From Pedobacter caeni (lineage in GTDB: Bacteria; Bacteroidota; Bacteroidia; Sphingobacteriales; Sphingobacteriaceae), in NCBI RefSeq assembly GCF_900129215.1, contig NZ_FQUQ01000001.1, positions 248,001 through 312,000 of the forward strand: 64,000 nt of DNA. Reading direction: 5' to 3'. Both the position numbers and the translations under genes were made by a program. Numbering within the stretch: position 1 is the first letter of the stretch; every line of letters starts with the position of its first letter. Positions 26,165-33,990 of this stretch are shown here, one piece after another. Below the pieces are notes generated by a model. It ran no database searches. It was given only the letters and a program-made list of their open reading frames with translations, and was not told the DNA's origin.

Positions 26165-26709
26165 TATTTTTTAGGTAAAAAGGTGGCCTGAATACGGACT
26201 TCAACGTATTCAGCAATGTTTTTAAATACAAGCTTTGGAATCTTAATGTCATGTTCAGCGATTTTCACTTTAAAGACTGCCGTGGCATTCAGCGTTCCTT
26301 TGCTGATCAGCAGGTCGGCTTGAGTGCTGTATGCTTTGCTGATGCCATGAATGTTCAGATTCCCTTCTACGGTTACCTTATAGGTGCCATCTGCGGCCAT
26401 ATTGACCGGATCTTTAATCGTTCCTTTAAATTCGGAAAGCGGATATTTATCAGACTCCATATAATTCTCATTAAAATGCTCCTGCATCAGTTTCTTTTTA
26501 AACTGAAAAGAGGTGTTTTTAACTTTGAAAATGAGGTTGCCCGATTTGGTGTCTATTACCGCACCTCCGGTGGCACTTTTCCCTTCAATATCCTCCATGA
26601 TCGTGCTCGAGAAAAAAGATACTTTGGCGTTGTTACAGATCAGGATTTGCTGCGCATTTACTGAACAACTGATCAGGATAAATGCAATAAACAGACAGGT
26701 GTTTTTCAT
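26164..26709 (-). CDS. YceI-like secreted lipocalin-fold protein
   Basis: A 181-residue periplasmic protein with a signal peptide (about residues 1-19, ending SVNAQ). The YceI-type pattern is visible: AKVSFFSSTIMEDIEGKS, VIDTKSGNLIFKVK, YPLSEFKGTI, VEGNLNIHGISKAY, and the repeated strand FKVKIAEHDIKIPKLVF. YceI proteins form an extended lipocalin barrel and bind polyisoprenoid or other hydrophobic ligands. It is coupled to the DUF5777 gene downstream and lies 11 bases after the cytochrome gene. Confidence 0.9.
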   Translation of the reverse strand: MKNTCLFIAFILISCSVNAQQILICNNAKVSFFSSTIMEDIEGKSATGGAVIDTKSGNLIFKVKNTSFQFKKKLMQEHFNENYMESDKYPLSEFKGTIKDPVNMAADGTYKVTVEGNLNIHGISKAYSTQADLLISKGTLNATAVFKVKIAEHDIKIPKLVFKNIAEYVEVRIQATFLPKK

Positions 26710-26720
26710 GGTCGTCCGGA

Positions 26721-27101
26721 TTATTCAGGCATGTTATTATCGAACCATTCTTGTAAGGACTTCAGCTCTGCAGCAGAAAGACTTCCACCCCGGGGCATGG
26801 ATTTGTTGACCAATACCGCCTGTTTGATTCTGGTTTGGCTGCTGGTCACAGAACTCAGCCCGTTGAACGTCCAGATTGCCGCTGCACCTCTTCCCGGAGC
26901 ATGGCATCCGGCACATTTGGTTTGAAACAGGGCTTGGGTAAAATTGGCGTAGGTAACTGTTGACGTTGGTTTTTCCGGCGGCTCCGGCTTCATCTCGGCA
27001 GCCTGTCTTTTAGAACAGCTGAACAACAACAAATAGAGGAGCGTCAGGGCCAGATAGACCGGAGTTCGGGTAGGCCACCCGGTTTTTAATTTGATTTTCA
27101 T
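26721..27101 (-). CDS. Mono-haem c-type cytochrome lipoprotein
   Basis: A 126-residue protein. The signal ends in LLLFSCSKRQ (lipobox, Cys about residue 29), followed by a proline-rich linker (PEPPEKP). A single haem motif CAGCH is in TKCAGCHAPGRGAA, and the sixth ligand is probably the methionine of NKSMPRGGSLS. This is the SoxX/cytochrome-cL-like fold in which bacterial electron carriers and small oxidase-linked cytochromes fall. It heads the YceI-DUF5777 operon, suggesting an electron-transfer step in the periplasm. Confidence 0.9.
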   Translation of the reverse strand: MKIKLKTGWPTRTPVYLALTLLYLLLFSCSKRQAAEMKPEPPEKPTSTVTYANFTQALFQTKCAGCHAPGRGAAAIWTFNGLSSVTSSQTRIKQAVLVNKSMPRGGSLSAAELKSLQEWFDNNMPE

Positions 27102-27261
27102 AGCGGAATGATTAGGGGTTGAAAAATGTGTTCATTTAATAAATGTTACGTGAAACCATAGTTGATGGTTGCTTGCCCCCGCAGAAATATATTTTAAGCA
27201 ATCAGCTTTTTTTGGAATTTGTTCAAATAATGACTAAATTATATAGGTAAATTAACATCTT

Positions 27262-28863
27262 ATGAAAAGGCTCATTCTAACCATCTCCCTATTGGTAGCA
27301 ATGTTTTTCAACCCTTTAAATGCGCAAGTCAAAAAGGCGGTCGTAAAGCCCAAGGGGAAGGTAGAATCGGTTAAAGAACCTGTGTTCAGCAAAACAGACT
27401 TTTTTAGCCAGACGCCGGATGGAGCTGTACAGATCATCAACGATGAACTCAAAAAACTCCAGATTACACTCAAAGACATTCAGGAAACAGCTACTTATGA
27501 GTATGATGTAAAGGGCAAAAAACTCAACAGCATGGCCACCACTTCCAGGCGATTGATCTTTGACAAAGGACTCAATGCATCAGTTGTTGCCGATAAGGGC
27601 GACAACATCACTGAAATCTCCCTTGAACTGAGTACTGGCAATGTAAAACAATTCAAATCCATAAAAAAAATGCTGGGCTTTGCTGGCTGGGCGGTGATCG
27701 GCCAGACGGAGTCTGACACTACTTTTAGAAATGGAAATCTCGTGGGAACCAGCTTCTCGTATCTTGCGCTGAATGAAGATGGCGAGCAGACCAATCAGCT
27801 GGTGCTGGCCCTTAGTATGAAACGGGTAGGGCTTTATAACTATGTTCCTAAAGAGGTCAGACCCTTCAATGCTCAGGACCTCAGCGTATATGACAATCCC
27901 GATGATATCGGTTATGCCATCATTGAATTTATGAAAAAGATGGGCATAAACCTCCTTTACCAGGACCGCGAGCAAAGCTTTGCGATGGACGGGGAATTGT
28001 CGGGCTATAGCCGGAGTTACTATTTCAGCAACTCAGTTTTCGTCACCATTAATACTTCAGCATTATGGAGGCTGAAAAGCATAGATCTGACCTGTAAAGA
28101 TCCCATCACCTTTTCCAGGTTGAAAAAAAACACGGGCATCCTGCAATGGCCAAAAACGGGTAGCAACACAGAATCCAATTCCGATTTTTATGCACTTAAT
28201 CACATCCGTTGCAGCGTTTATTCCAGCGCAAAGTATATGTTATTTGATGTCAAACCACTGGAGACAGATTTGTCCGGAAGGTTGGAAAACACAAAAGCCC
28301 CAGGTTTCGATGATCTGGCTTCCCTTTATCAATCGGGCCCGAAGGAGCAGGTAATTCGGACGATATCGAATAATTATGTAAATGGTCTAAAGCATGATGA
28401 GGTCTTAAAAAAATGGGTTTCTGATCCGCTTGCTGATAAACTTAAATTTTATTTTAAACCGCCCAATACCCCAATTGCAGTATGCATCTTTGATTACAAT
28501 GTTTCCCTAAAGGACAACAACAGCACTGCAATGTACCTTTATTCCAAAGACGCCCAATACCTGAAAAACCTCCTTTCACAATATCAAAACAGCAGTTTCA
28601 GTTCGAAATACATTTACCTGATAAAAATGGACGGGAAAGTGGTTCAGTCGCCTATGGACTTTGATGAGATCTGGTTCCTGGACCGGTCAGTCAGAATGCA
28701 GCAGTTAGCCATGCAGGAGCAAAAGCAAGCTGATGCTGCAAGACAGAAAGAACAGGAAAGGCTGGATGAGATAGAAAGAGAAAAACAAAAAGCAGCCAGG
28801 TCAATGGAAACCTTAAATAAGCTTGGAGATTTTCTCTTGAAAACACCGAAAAAAAAGCCTTAA
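27262..28863 (+). CDS. Secreted protein of unknown function with C-terminal coiled coil
   Basis: A 533-residue protein with a signal peptide (about residues 1-21, ending PLNAQ). The body is mixed alpha/beta with no family I can name (DFFSQTPDGAVQIINDEL, VGLYNYVPKEVRPFNAQDLS, PIAVCIFDYNVSLKDNNST). Residues about 475-520 are a charged helix rich in Gln, Lys and Glu (MQEQKQADAARQKEQERL), probably a coiled coil. The gene is monocistronic and divergent from the cytochrome operon. Followed by a nested inverted repeat. Confidence 0.8.
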   Translation: MKRLILTISLLVAMFFNPLNAQVKKAVVKPKGKVESVKEPVFSKTDFFSQTPDGAVQIINDELKKLQITLKDIQETATYEYDVKGKKLNSMATTSRRLIFDKGLNASVVADKGDNITEISLELSTGNVKQFKSIKKMLGFAGWAVIGQTESDTTFRNGNLVGTSFSYLALNEDGEQTNQLVLALSMKRVGLYNYVPKEVRPFNAQDLSVYDNPDDIGYAIIEFMKKMGINLLYQDREQSFAMDGELSGYSRSYYFSNSVFVTINTSALWRLKSIDLTCKDPITFSRLKKNTGILQWPKTGSNTESNSDFYALNHIRCSVYSSAKYMLFDVKPLETDLSGRLENTKAPGFDDLASLYQSGPKEQVIRTISNNYVNGLKHDEVLKKWVSDPLADKLKFYFKPPNTPIAVCIFDYNVSLKDNNSTAMYLYSKDAQYLKNLLSQYQNSSFSSKYIYLIKMDGKVVQSPMDFDEIWFLDRSVRMQQLAMQEQKQADAARQKEQERLDEIEREKQKAARSMETLNKLGDFLLKTPKKKP

Positions 28864-28894
28864 ACATTTCAGTGTCCTGAATTCATCCTCAGTT

Positions 28895-28999
28895 TTTATA
28901 AATCATTAAATTTTACCTAACCATTAAATTTCCTACAATCGTTAAACTTCCTGTAATTATTGACTTTTCATAATTACAGGAAGTTTAATGATTTATAAA
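28895..28999. terminator. Nested inverted repeat between convergent genes
   Basis: Inner arms of 19 bp (28942-28960 and 28970-28988) are perfect and enclose a nine-base loop. Outer arms of 16 bp (28895-28910 and 28984-28999) are also perfect, and the right arms overlap, so two structures compete. Three imperfect copies of CATTAAATTTCC/CGTTAAACTTCC lie between. It lies between two convergent genes and could end both transcripts. Confidence 0.75.
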
Positions 29000-29017
29000 C
29001 AATGAGAATGCCGTTTT

Positions 29018-30646
29018 TTACCAGAAAACAGTGTATAGTGCAGTCAGTATGCCCATAATAAGGAGGGAAGCAATGACAAATCCGGTGCTGACTTTAAACA
29101 TCGCAGTGTCCACTTCTATGGCCTTCCGGTCAATTTCTTTTTCTGGTTTCCACAGACTGATCACTACCATAATGATCACAATTAACACAAAATCAATGGT
29201 CATTCTGTCCAGAAATGGGTAATCAGGAAATGCGCCGTTTGTCCATACCGGCAGGAACTTCAACACCGTTGAAATGGGAATCGTCAATAAGGCTCCGGTC
29301 ATGGCTGCTGCAGCTGAAGTACGTTTCCAGTAAAAGCCAAGTAAGAAAATGGCCAGTACGCCGGGAGAAATAAATCCTACATATTCCTGTATAAACTGAT
29401 AAGCCTGATCCAGTGATTTCAGGGCAGGGGTAACCAGCGCTGCAACAGTAAGTGACACCACCACTGCCCATCGGCCTACGCTTACCATCTTTTTGTCGGT
29501 GGCCTCTTTTTTAAAGTATTTCTTGTAAATATCCAGAGAGAAAATGGTCGATATGCTGTTTGCTTTACCTGCCAGAGAAGCAACGATCGCTGCGGTAAGT
29601 GCAGCAAATGCAATCCCTTTTACACCCGGTGGTAGTAAATTCATTAGTGTCGGATAAGCATGGTCTGGTTTAACCATTCCTCCATCAGACATTTCCGCAT
29701 GAAACAGCCCTTTATTGTGCAGCACATACATCACAATTCCCGGGAGTACGGCAATTACCGGAATGAGCAGTTTTAAAAATGCGGCAAATAAAATTCCCTT
29801 ACGCGCGGTTTTAAGGTCGGCACCCAGAGCCCGTTGCACAATGTATTGATTGCAGCCCCAGTAGGCGAGGTTGTTGATCAGCATACCCCCAATCAGTACA
29901 GAGAGGCCAGGAAGTTCTTTATAATACTTATGAGAAGAATCAAAGATCATATGAAAATGCCCAGGGGCTTCAGTCCTTAATACGGAAAGCCCTTTGAAAA
30001 TATCCTGACCAAATCCATACTCCTGAGCAAGCAGGGAAAGTGCTAGATAGGTAGTGATCAAACCGCCAAGGATCAATACAATCACCTGGATCACATCGGT
30101 ATAACCGATCACCTTCATTCCCCCTAAGGTTACTACCATTGAAAAAATACTCAGTCCAACAATACACCACTCAAAACTGAGTGTAGATATCGACGAAATG
30201 GCCAGTGCACCGAGATAAATAATGGAGGTCAGGTTCACAAATACATAGACCAGTAACCAGAATACGGCCATTACCGTGCTGACTTTATCGTTGTACCGCT
30301 TCGATAAAAACTGCGGCATGGTGAAAATCTTATTCTTCAGGTAAACCGGAATGATAAAGATGGCCACAATGATTAAAGTGGCTGCTGCCATCCATTCGTA
30401 AGAAGCAATGGCGAGCCCCAGTGCAAAGCCTGAACCTGACATTCCGATAAAATGTTCGGCCGAAATGTTTGATGCGATTAAGGAAGCTCCGATTGCCCAC
30501 CAGGTTAAAGAACCTTCGGCGAGGAAAAAGTCTTTTGAGCTGATGTTGCTGGACTTTTTCTTATGATAAATATAATAGCCATAGGCAGATACGGCGATCA
30601 GGTAAACAAAAAAAACAATATAGTCTGAAGTTTGTAGTTGGTTCAT
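29018..30646 (-). CDS. Sodium:solute symporter (SSS family), probably myo-inositol importer
   Basis: A 542-residue inner-membrane protein with about 14 transmembrane segments, the usual length for SGLT-like carriers. Motifs: YYIYHKKKSSNISSKDFFLA, LIASNISAEHFIGMSGSGFA, LTSIIYLGALAISS, the GLVS-like GMKVIGYTDVIQVIVLILGG, and GCNQYIVQRALGADLKTARKG. These are sodium/sugar symporter signatures. It lies downstream of myo-inositol oxygenase on the same strand with a 139-base gap containing a hairpin, so inositol is the most likely substrate; glucuronate is an alternative. Regulation by the divergent LacI regulator is likely. Confidence 0.92.
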   Translation of the reverse strand: MNQLQTSDYIVFFVYLIAVSAYGYYIYHKKKSSNISSKDFFLAEGSLTWWAIGASLIASNISAEHFIGMSGSGFALGLAIASYEWMAAATLIIVAIFIIPVYLKNKIFTMPQFLSKRYNDKVSTVMAVFWLLVYVFVNLTSIIYLGALAISSISTLSFEWCIVGLSIFSMVVTLGGMKVIGYTDVIQVIVLILGGLITTYLALSLLAQEYGFGQDIFKGLSVLRTEAPGHFHMIFDSSHKYYKELPGLSVLIGGMLINNLAYWGCNQYIVQRALGADLKTARKGILFAAFLKLLIPVIAVLPGIVMYVLHNKGLFHAEMSDGGMVKPDHAYPTLMNLLPPGVKGIAFAALTAAIVASLAGKANSISTIFSLDIYKKYFKKEATDKKMVSVGRWAVVVSLTVAALVTPALKSLDQAYQFIQEYVGFISPGVLAIFLLGFYWKRTSAAAAMTGALLTIPISTVLKFLPVWTNGAFPDYPFLDRMTIDFVLIVIIMVVISLWKPEKEIDRKAIEVDTAMFKVSTGFVIASLLIMGILTALYTVFW

Positions 30647-30721
30647 GGTTTAGGCTTGGCTCTATTTATATTTGGCTTGATGGGATTCAGGATATATTGT
30701 GATTACTCACAGGATACCCTA

Positions 30722-30755
30722 CTGTTGTACGAAATGTGGCGCTTCCGTACAACAG
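30722..30755 (-). promoter_or_regulatory. Hairpin between the MIOX and symporter genes
   Basis: CTGTTGTACG and CGTACAACAG (30722-30731 and 30746-30755) form a perfect stem with a 14-base loop. Lying between two co-directional genes, it may terminate part of the transcripts or stabilise an mRNA end, giving different levels of enzyme and transporter. Confidence 0.5.
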
Positions 30756-30785
30756 CAGGAGGGTTGATGGTCTTAGCTCAGGAGC

Positions 30786-31676
30786 TTAGAACTTCAGTGT
30801 AACCGGCAGGTATTTGCTCACCAAAGCCTGATAATAGGGTTTCAATTCTTCCCAGCTTTTTTGATTGGGGTTTTTGGAGTAGAGGTCATATGGGTTAAAC
30901 AGGTTCACCCATTTAAACATTTCATGGTCCTTTTCGTTCATCAGATGATCGTAAGCCTGCTCCCGGTGCTGTGCATAAAAGGAGTGGTAACGAAGCATAT
31001 ACAAGCCTGGTTCAGGCAGGTGATCTTTCATCATATGGTATACATATTCATCATGGCCCCATGACATATGTACCTGGTCCAGACCGCAATTTTGAGTATA
31101 AACACCCAATTTGCTCTGATAAGCTTTATTGCTGAAATCCGGATTCTGACTAAAAAATTCAGGAAAAACAATTTTATCAGAATAGGCGCAGCCTACCGGG
31201 AAAGTATCGCCTACTACCGCCCATTGTGGTTCACCAAATAAGCAAAGTACCTTTCCCATATCGTGAATCAGGCCTACCAGCACCATCCAATCCGGATGTC
31301 CGTCATTTCTGATGGCTTCTGAGGTTTGAAGCAGGTGTTGCATCTGATCCAGGTCCGTATCCGGATCCGAATCGTCTACCAGTTCATTTAAAAAATCGAA
31401 AGCTTTCCAGATCGGCATTTCTTTTTTATCGAATTTCAGATAATCTGCTTTTTTCTGAATCACGAAATCATAAGTCTGGTAGGTATGGTTGAGCCGGTAA
31501 AATTCTCTTACCCCATCTTTTACCGTTTCTTCATAATTTCTGAATTCTTCTTCTTTTTTTTCTTTGTTGATCTCTGCAGGATCAGGATAGCGGTTCAACA
31601 CATCGTGTTCCCATTCATCCAGATTCTCTAAAGGACTATTGTCTTGTGCTGCAGAATTGATTTGGTTAGTATTCAT
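30786..31676 (-). CDS. myo-Inositol oxygenase
   Basis: A 296-residue cytoplasmic diiron enzyme that converts myo-inositol and O2 to D-glucuronate. The MIOX signature is nearly complete: REFYRLNHTYQTYDFV, DQMQHLLQTSEAIRNDG, the HD motif in VGLIHDMGKVLCLFGEPQWA, VGDTFPVGCAYSDKIVF, CGLDQVHMSWGHDEYVYHM, and LRYHSFYAQH. Length matches mammalian MIOX (about 285). MIOX is common in eukaryotes and uncommon in bacteria, so horizontal origin is possible. The symporter follows; the LacI gene is divergent, with a palindromic operator between. Confidence 0.95.
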   Translation of the reverse strand: MNTNQINSAAQDNSPLENLDEWEHDVLNRYPDPAEINKEKKEEEFRNYEETVKDGVREFYRLNHTYQTYDFVIQKKADYLKFDKKEMPIWKAFDFLNELVDDSDPDTDLDQMQHLLQTSEAIRNDGHPDWMVLVGLIHDMGKVLCLFGEPQWAVVGDTFPVGCAYSDKIVFPEFFSQNPDFSNKAYQSKLGVYTQNCGLDQVHMSWGHDEYVYHMMKDHLPEPGLYMLRYHSFYAQHREQAYDHLMNEKDHEMFKWVNLFNPYDLYSKNPNQKSWEELKPYYQALVSKYLPVTLKF

Positions 31677-31771
31677 AGGATTGTAGATTAATCTTAATTG
31701 TTAATTCAGTCCGTTTAATAGTATTAAAGTTGTAGTTTTGAAAGGGTAGATGCTCATTTCTAGCCGGATTT

Positions 31772-31795
31772 ATTTACTTAACCGATTAAGTAAAT
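31772..31795. promoter_or_regulatory. Palindromic operator between MIOX and LacI genes
   Basis: ATTTACTTAA and TTAAGTAAAT (31772-31781 and 31786-31795) are exact inverted repeats around CCGA. It lies 38 bases before the LacI start. A half-site, TTAAGTAAATG, recurs at the LacI start codon (31826-31836). Both are good candidates for binding by the encoded LacI protein. Confidence 0.75.
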
Positions 31796-31833
31796 GATCA
31801 ACCTAACCGAATTAACCAAAGTATTTTAAGTAA

Positions 31834-32850
31834 ATGGGTAACATCACCATTAAAATGTTGGCTAAGGAACTGAACTTGTCAACCGCTGCAGTGTCAAAAG
31901 CTTTAAGGGATAGCCACGAGATTAGTGAACGAACCAAAACACGCGTATTGGAATTGGCAGCAGCTTTAAATTATGTGCCGCATCCCTATGCGGGAAGCTT
32001 ACGGGAAAAGAAAAGCAATACCATTGCAGTCGTAATTCCGGAAGTGGCAGATAGTTTCTTCTCCTTAGCCTTAAACGGCATTGAAGCGGTGGCGATTGAA
32101 AATGGTTACCATGCTTTGATTTACCTGACCCATGAGCGTTTTGAGCGTGAAAAAACCATTCTAAAGGACCTGGAGTCGGGAAGGGTGGATGGCGTCATCA
32201 TGTCTGTGACCATGAAAACCAATACTTTTGACCACATCAAAACTTTGAATAAGGCTGTACCCATGGTCTTTTTTGACCGGGTTTGCGAGGAAATTGATAC
32301 GGCAAAGATCACCACAAATGATGAGGAATGCGGTTATCAGGCCACTCAGCATTTGATCGACAGGGGTTGCAAAAAGATCGCGATTTTGTCTATTTCAGAG
32401 TCCTTGTCCATCAACGCTAAAAGAATTCAGGGCTATCAGCAGGCACTACTGGATAGCGGCAGGCAATGTGAGGCATCCTATATCATTGATTATGGAGACG
32501 ATCCTACTGAAAACTTTGAACGGCTGAGAAAACTCTTTCAGACTGCGGACAGACCTGATGGTATTGTGGCTACAGTAAGTAAAATGACCACTGATATTTA
32601 TCTGGTCTGTATGGAACTCGGCCTCCGGATTCCGCAGGACCTAAAAGTAGTTTCTTTCTCTAACGACTCTACAGTGGCCATACTTAATCCTTCTTTAACC
32701 ACCATTACCCAGCCGGCATTTGAAATGGGGAAATCAGCAGCCAGCATCCTGTTTAAAGCATTGAAGAATAAGTATCTGGTATTGAGCGAAGAAAGTATGG
32801 TCATTCCCTCAGAACTTATTGTTAGAAACTCTACCTCATCCGCTGTTTAG
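31834..32850 (+). CDS. LacI-family transcriptional regulator
   Basis: A 338-residue repressor-type protein. The N-terminal helix-turn-helix and hinge are clear (TIKMLAKELNLSTAAVSKAL, SERTKTRVLELAAALNYVPH), followed by the periplasmic-binding-protein-like effector domain (NTIAVVIPEVADSFFSLALN, GVIMSVTM, CKKIAILSISESLS, PDGIVATVSKMTTDIYLV). It faces MIOX and its symporter across a palindrome, so it probably controls inositol catabolism; the effector (inositol or glucuronate) is inferred. Its stop codon is followed at once by the ATG of the next gene. Confidence 0.93.
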   Translation: MGNITIKMLAKELNLSTAAVSKALRDSHEISERTKTRVLELAAALNYVPHPYAGSLREKKSNTIAVVIPEVADSFFSLALNGIEAVAIENGYHALIYLTHERFEREKTILKDLESGRVDGVIMSVTMKTNTFDHIKTLNKAVPMVFFDRVCEEIDTAKITTNDEECGYQATQHLIDRGCKKIAILSISESLSINAKRIQGYQQALLDSGRQCEASYIIDYGDDPTENFERLRKLFQTADRPDGIVATVSKMTTDIYLVCMELGLRIPQDLKVVSFSNDSTVAILNPSLTTITQPAFEMGKSAASILFKALKNKYLVLSEESMVIPSELIVRNSTSSAV

Positions 32851-33339
32851 ATGAATACTTTAATCTTTTACGCGTTGTTCTTTGGCATCGCCCTGCTGAT
32901 CATTTACCTGACAAATATTAACCGCAATAAAAATTACATATTATCAGTGGATGTGCTTGCAGGGCTGAAGGCTATACATCTTGACTATGTTAAATGCGAA
33001 ACCTTTTCTTCAGGCAGGAAAGGGAATGGGTATTACTTCTCCCGCTGTGAGCTGTTTATTACTGAGGATGCCCTGGTGATTTTCGGACTAGGCAGAATAA
33101 AATGGCTCAGGCAGCTTACCGGCCCCTTAATTTTAACAAGCAATTCAGCAGCATACGCATTCAAACTACCGGGTGCCAAACTCATAAAACCAAAAAATAT
33201 AAACCTCAATTCATTTGGTGGGGACATTTACATTGAATTTGTCCAGCCGGGCTTTATCGATACCAACGTGGAATTTAGGCTTGAGGGTATTTCAGATGAG
33301 CACAAAAAGCGTCTTCAATTTTTGAATACAATCAGCTAA
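32851..33339 (+). CDS. Small membrane-anchored protein of unknown function
   Basis: A 162-residue protein with one N-terminal transmembrane helix (FYALFFGIALLIIYLTN), then a soluble beta-rich domain (YYFSRCELFITEDALVIFGL) without a recognised family. The start codon follows the LacI stop without a gap, which implies co-transcription and coupled translation. Any role in the inositol module is unproven. Confidence 0.75.
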   Translation: MNTLIFYALFFGIALLIIYLTNINRNKNYILSVDVLAGLKAIHLDYVKCETFSSGRKGNGYYFSRCELFITEDALVIFGLGRIKWLRQLTGPLILTSNSAAYAFKLPGAKLIKPKNINLNSFGGDIYIEFVQPGFIDTNVEFRLEGISDEHKKRLQFLNTIS

Positions 33340-33369
33340 CAAGCCGTGCAATTGACAAAACCGGTATTG

Positions 33370-33424
33370 TACATTATTAAACTTTCAGTAATTATTGAAA
33401 GTTTAATAATGTATGCTATATTTG
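33370..33424 (+). promoter_or_regulatory. Promoter of the GbsR operon overlaid by a 17-bp-arm palindrome
   Basis: Arms 33370-33386 and 33397-33413 are exact reverse complements over 17 bp with a 10-base spacer. Over it lies an exact Bacteroidota promoter: TTG (33395-33397), 19 bases, TATATTTG (33417-33424). The -33 box is inside the palindrome, so a protein bound there would block transcription. The -7 box ends three bases before the ATG, so the transcript should begin at or within the start codon. Confidence 0.8.
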
Positions 33425-33427
33425 TCT

Positions 33428-33934
33428 ATGGAACTCGCAGAAGCAAAACAAAAATTCATAGAAGCCTGGGGTAAACTGGGCTCAGAATGGGGGATTAATC
33501 GGACCATGGCTCAGGTACATGCTTTATTACTGATCTCACCAGAGGCCCTTACTACAGAAGAAATCATGGATACCCTAAGTATTTCCAGAGGTAATGCAAA
33601 TATGACCCTGAGGGATCTCATTGGATGGGGCCTGGTAGAAAAGCAACATCGGGCGGGTGAGCGTAAAGAGTATTTCTTTGCGGATAAAGATACCTGGAAC
33701 GTTGCAAAACAAGTAGCTAAAGAACGTAGAAAGAGAGAGCTGGATCCGGTGATAAAAATTCTGGATGAACTATCCAATGTGAAGGGTGATGGACAGGATC
33801 CGGAATACCTGACCTTCCATAAGTCAGTGACTGACATCAATAAGCTGGCGAAGAATGTCGATAAGACATTGGACACCATGATCAAAGCAGAAGAGAGCTG
33901 GTTTTGGGGATCAATTGTTAAAATGTTCAGGTAA
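33428..33934 (+). CDS. GbsR/MarR-family transcriptional regulator
   Basis: A 168-residue regulator with a winged helix (NRTMAQVHALLLISPEALTT, EEIMDTLSISRGNANMTLRD, LVEKQHRAGERKEYFFADKD) and C-terminal helices for dimerisation. This fits the GbsR group of MarR-like repressors. The ATG at 33428 is preferred because the upstream alternative (33413) lies within the -7 box region. It is first of a four-gene operon with 18-57-base or shorter gaps. It probably represses itself through the palindrome upstream. The ligand is unknown. Confidence 0.88.
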   Translation: MELAEAKQKFIEAWGKLGSEWGINRTMAQVHALLLISPEALTTEEIMDTLSISRGNANMTLRDLIGWGLVEKQHRAGERKEYFFADKDTWNVAKQVAKERRKRELDPVIKILDELSNVKGDGQDPEYLTFHKSVTDINKLAKNVDKTLDTMIKAEESWFWGSIVKMFR

Positions 33935-33990
33935 CCACTGTCATAAACAACATGTTTAAGATAGCTTCTGATTTAAAAAAACAATATCAA

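Noticed and set aside
28895..28999. Insertion sequence or MITE ends
   Set aside because: No target duplication or transposase is visible and the position between convergent genes favours a terminator; a dispersed palindrome remains open and is listed as a finding.
30667..30674. Plus-strand TATATTTG
   Set aside because: No plus-strand gene lies downstream and the nearest TTG is only eight bases away, so it is taken as a chance match near the symporter start.
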